Source of the DNA: Candidatus Latescibacterota bacterium
Lineage (GTDB): Bacteria; Krumholzibacteriota; Krumholzibacteriia; Krumholzibacteriales; WJIX01
Direction of reading: 5' to 3'
NCBI GenBank assembly: GCA_030643145.1
Contig: DAOWMJ010000069.1
Span: 1 to 9,464 of the forward strand
Length of the DNA stretch: 9,464 bases
Below the pieces are notes generated by a model, which was given only the letters and a program-made list of their open reading frames with translations, was not told the origin of the DNA and did not search any database. The translations under genes were made by a program, and so were the position numbers. Positions 7,270 through 9,464 of the stretch are shown in pieces (the stretch's first letter is position 1; the number at the start of each line of letters is the position of its first letter).

Positions 7270-7296
7270 ATTTATGTTGTGGGAAAAATATATTGT

Positions 7297-7324
7297 TTGC
7301 GAAATCGTCCCCAAGCAATATGCT
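7297..7324 (+). promoter_or_regulatory. Weak candidate sigma-70-type promoter for the sppA gene
   Basis: TTGCGA (7297-7302) and TATGCT (7319-7324) are 16 bases apart in the 121-base gap (7245-7365) that precedes the SppA gene. Both boxes are partial matches; an alternative -10, TATCAT (7324-7329), has poorer spacing. The gap holds no other gene, and its presence suggests sppA may be transcribed separately from the Nif3 gene. Confidence 0.3.
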
Positions 7325-7353
7325 ATCATAGAAATTAGCCGTTCCATTAATGA

Positions 7354-7360
7354 AAAGGAG
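7354..7360 (+). promoter_or_regulatory. Ribosome binding site (AAAGGAG) for the sppA gene
   Basis: AAAGGAG lies 5 bases before the ATG at 7366. The nearer ATG at 7361 stops after two codons, and the later in-frame ATG at 7387 has no such site, so 7366 is the favoured start and the 22 residues before the signal peptide are probably translated. Confidence 0.6.
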
Positions 7361-7365
7361 ATGAG

Positions 7366-9464
7366 ATGAGTTACAAAAAGATCCAAATGTTAATTGAGGG
7401 ACACGTACCAATTAAAACCGGGAATAAAAACTTAGCACTTATATTTATCCCAATTATAGCTATAGTTCTATCAGCAACAACGCTACAAGCGATTCCCGGA
7501 GATTTACTTATTACTCCTGATCTTCGAAGTGATATCTTTACATATCGTTTCGTCAGCGAAACGGACGATGCTTCAGCCCTGTTTGTAAATCCGGCCGGGC
7601 TTGGGGTCAGAAAAAATGGATCAACCATTATCAGGGGATCCTATGAATTTAACAGATTAAACGAGATTACACTGGGGTTTTCAGGACCGAAAATTGGTCT
7701 GGGTTATACTGGTATAGATAACGATATTTATCAATCACGCACTTACCATCTCGGGTTCGGCAGTAGACTATTCCCGGGGGTCTATATTGGTAGTTCTTAC
7801 CTTTGGCATCATTCAAATCTGGAGTTAAACAGATCCCCATTTGCAATGGATATAGGTTTTCTCGCCAGGCCACACCATTATATCTCAATCGGCGGTGTCT
7901 GGAAAAATACAAACCGAAGCAGATTCAATGGCAATCGCCTTGAAGATACTTTTACGGGAGGAATATCTTTCAGGCCTCTGACTGAAAGGATCACAATTTC
8001 CGGCCAAGCTGAAGTTTCTGAAGGATCCGGGCCAAGCTGGCAATTCGGGGGTAGCTTTAATCTACTTCCAGGACTTGAACTTTTCGGCTCATACATAAAT
8101 GATTTTTCATTAGAGAAAGACGAAAATTACGAGGAATTCTCGGCGGGTATAGCGTTGACTTTCGGTTCAGTTACTACAAGGGGAGCAACACGTTCACGCA
8201 TTAATGGAAATTTTGACTACGCGCGCAATTCCTTCGCAATAGAAAAGGCTTTAGCGTATAGAAAAGATGCCCTTATTTACCAACATAGTTTCTCGGAAAT
8301 CACATTTGGAGGAAACTACAAGGATGAAGGGGGAAAATTTCAACTTATTGGAAATAGATGCAGTAACCTTCATTCTATCCTTGGAATGCTTGAAAGTGTG
8401 AGAACGGATGAGGATATCGATGGACTCCTTATTAAAATAAAGAGCTTAGCCGGTGGATTTATCGGGCCCGTAAACGCCAACCTCTATGAAATCAGACAGG
8501 CTATAGAGAAAATCAGTGACTCGGGTAAACCTGTAGTCGCGTACCTTATAAACGCGAGTGCGCCCGAGCTCTATCTGGCTTCAGCGGCAGATAAAATCGT
8601 GGTTCCAGATCAAGCCTTGGTTGGAATGATTGGTGTATCTCTGGAAATTAGCCGCATGAAGAGGATGTTTGAAAAACTTGGAATTGAATGGGATCATACA
8701 ACCGCCGGAGATTATAAATCAACCTTCCATACATTATATACAGACACTTCGGCAACTGTCCAGAAAGAAGAGTTGCAGGGACTTGTAGATGAGGCACACA
8801 GACTGCTGATAGATGCAATTGCGGAGGGGAGAGGAATTGATCCGGATAAAATGAACCAGCTCGCGGACGGTCGGCTTTTTACAAAGGAAGAAGCCCTTGA
8901 GAACAATCTGATTGATGTTGTGGGCTGGGAAAAGGCAGCGAGAACAGAACTTGGAAAACTTGCGGGACTTTCCAACCCTGAAAAACTCGTGACAAAACCG
9001 TTCATTAACAGGAAATACTGGAACAAACGCTGGACACCTCCTCCAGCAATAGCAGTTGTAGGAGCCTACGGAAGTATAATGCCCGGCAAAAGCAGCCTTA
9101 GCCCAATTACCGGCGGACGGACAATGGGATCCGAATCGGTTGCTAAATCACTCAAAGCAGCATCTAAGTATCCAGGCGTTAAAGTAATTGTTTTCAGGGT
9201 TGACAGCGGAGGAGGATCCGCGCTGGCCAGCGATGAAATATTATATGAAATAAAACGTATTCAAAGGGAAGAGAAAATACCTGTTATTGTGTCGATGTCC
9301 AACATTGCCGGTTCGGGAGGATACTGGATATCGATGTATGCCGATAAAATTTTTGCCGATCCATTTACTATTACTGGCAGCATAGGGGTAGTAATGATGA
9401 AACCAGTCTTGAAACAACTCTATGAAAAGATCGGGGTCACACATGAAACTTATAAATCCGGAAA
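7366..9464 (+). CDS. sppA: Exported beta-barrel-like domain fused to SppA-type S49 peptidase (3' truncated)
   Basis: The frame is open from 7366 to the window end: 699 complete codons with no stop. Residues 1-22 are a polar lead, ~23-42 a hydrophobic signal segment ending LQA|IPGD. Residues ~43-275 are rich in alternating, Gly/aromatic strands and contain DDASALFVNPAGLG, a motif shared by PorV/FadL-like outer-membrane barrels. Two SppA repeats follow. The first (~310-545) ends in a segment with TAGDYKS, whose K451 corresponds to the catalytic Lys of E. coli SppA (K209). The second (~560 onward) contains RVDSGGGSA at 611-619 and NIAGSGGYWIS from 646, where S650 matches the nucleophile S409. 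Thus the Ser/Lys dyad is complete although the C-terminal end is missing. E. coli SppA is 618 residues and held in the inner membrane by one N-terminal helix; here a barrel-like domain replaces that anchor. The SPGG motif reads SGGG. The peptidase would act on leader peptides or other membrane-linked peptides; its place in the outer membrane is inference. Confidence 0.88.
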   Translation, partial: MSYKKIQMLIEGHVPIKTGNKNLALIFIPIIAIVLSATTLQAIPGDLLITPDLRSDIFTYRFVSETDDASALFVNPAGLGVRKNGSTIIRGSYEFNRLNEITLGFSGPKIGLGYTGIDNDIYQSRTYHLGFGSRLFPGVYIGSSYLWHHSNLELNRSPFAMDIGFLARPHHYISIGGVWKNTNRSRFNGNRLEDTFTGGISFRPLTERITISGQAEVSEGSGPSWQFGGSFNLLPGLELFGSYINDFSLEKDENYEEFSAGIALTFGSVTTRGATRSRINGNFDYARNSFAIEKALAYRKDALIYQHSFSEITFGGNYKDEGGKFQLIGNRCSNLHSILGMLESVRTDEDIDGLLIKIKSLAGGFIGPVNANLYEIRQAIEKISDSGKPVVAYLINASAPELYLASAADKIVVPDQALVGMIGVSLEISRMKRMFEKLGIEWDHTTAGDYKSTFHTLYTDTSATVQKEELQGLVDEAHRLLIDAIAEGRGIDPDKMNQLADGRLFTKEEALENNLIDVVGWEKAARTELGKLAGLSNPEKLVTKPFINRKYWNKRWTPPPAIAVVGAYGSIMPGKSSLSPITGGRTMGSESVAKSLKAASKYPGVKVIVFRVDSGGGSALASDEILYEIKRIQREEKIPVIVSMSNIAGSGGYWISMYADKIFADPFTITGSIGVVMMKPVLKQLYEKIGVTHETYKSG
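7390..7434 (+). repeat. Imperfect direct repeat, copy 2 (within the 5' end of the sppA gene)
   Basis: This is the partner of the segment at 7065-7109. It encodes residues 9-23 of the SppA-like protein, directly before the hydrophobic signal segment, in a lead region that ordinary exported proteins do not have. Confidence 0.65.

Noticed and set aside
1412..9218. Seemingly frequent GGATCC palindromes (for example near 1412, 3464, 4182, 7636, 8022, 9127, 9213)
   Set aside because: Noted by eye only; they lie inside coding sequence with no regular spacing, and no statistical test was possible.
8712..9444. Minus-strand frames opposite the SppA core
   Set aside because: They lie opposite catalytic SppA sequence and are Ser-rich shadows of it.
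1..9464. CRISPR arrays, tRNA/rRNA genes, insertion sequences or attachment sites
   Set aside because: No spaced exact repeats, no tRNA-like cloverleaf, no transposase motif and no terminal inverted repeats with target duplications were seen.

Overview
The window is gene-dense and AT-rich, with every supported gene on the + strand. TTG starts are used at least twice, Shine-Dalgarno sites are of the GGAGG type, and neighbouring genes overlap by a few bases. The last gene encodes an exported protein with an apparent outer-membrane beta-barrel part, so a diderm bacterium is likely. A giant regulator with a sigma-54-type AAA+ module, a miniature CdsZ-like zinc-ribbon protein, a Nif3-like protein and a barrel-SppA fusion together suggest an uncultured or candidate-phylum lineage, perhaps near the FCB group. 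That placement is a low-confidence inference; nothing in the window fixes the taxon.

Layout. (1) Bases 2-178 are the 3' end of a PTS EIIA-like gene. It overlaps, through a shared TTGA, a 114-residue zinc-ribbon protein (175-519) that begins with TTG behind a GGAGGT site. (2) A 161-base gap carries a plausible sigma-70-type promoter. (3) Bases 681-5318 encode a 1545-residue regulator: degenerate protein-kinase fold, STAND-like ATPase with winged helix, long TPR array, GAF domain, sigma-54-interacting AAA+ domain and Fis-type helix-turn-helix. (4) A membrane-anchored protein (5302-6276) overlaps its 3' end by 17 bases. It looks like a 5'-nucleotidase-type metallophosphoesterase that has lost nearly all metal ligands. 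(5) A Nif3/YbgI-family protein with all expected metal ligands follows (6307-7062). (6) A 61-codon ORF (7059-7244) and an intergenic stretch with a weak promoter come next. (7) An SppA-type peptidase fused behind a signal peptide and barrel-like domain starts at 7366 and runs off the window.

How the genes may work together (inference). The regulator has the build of a signal integrator: a non-catalytic kinase-like input, an NTPase switch, TPR and GAF sensing, and an AAA+ output that would remodel sigma-54 RNA polymerase. The overlap implies its product is made together with the membrane-bound pseudo-phosphoesterase, which could be a sensor or partner at the envelope. Zinc-ribbon (CdsZ/COG1579) and Nif3 genes are often neighbours in bacteria; here the regulator pair lies between them. 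The most unusual items are the regulator's architecture and its Asn-for-Asp Walker B, the degenerate partner, the barrel-SppA fusion, and a 45-base imperfect repeat shared by the 61-codon ORF and the 5' end of the sppA gene.
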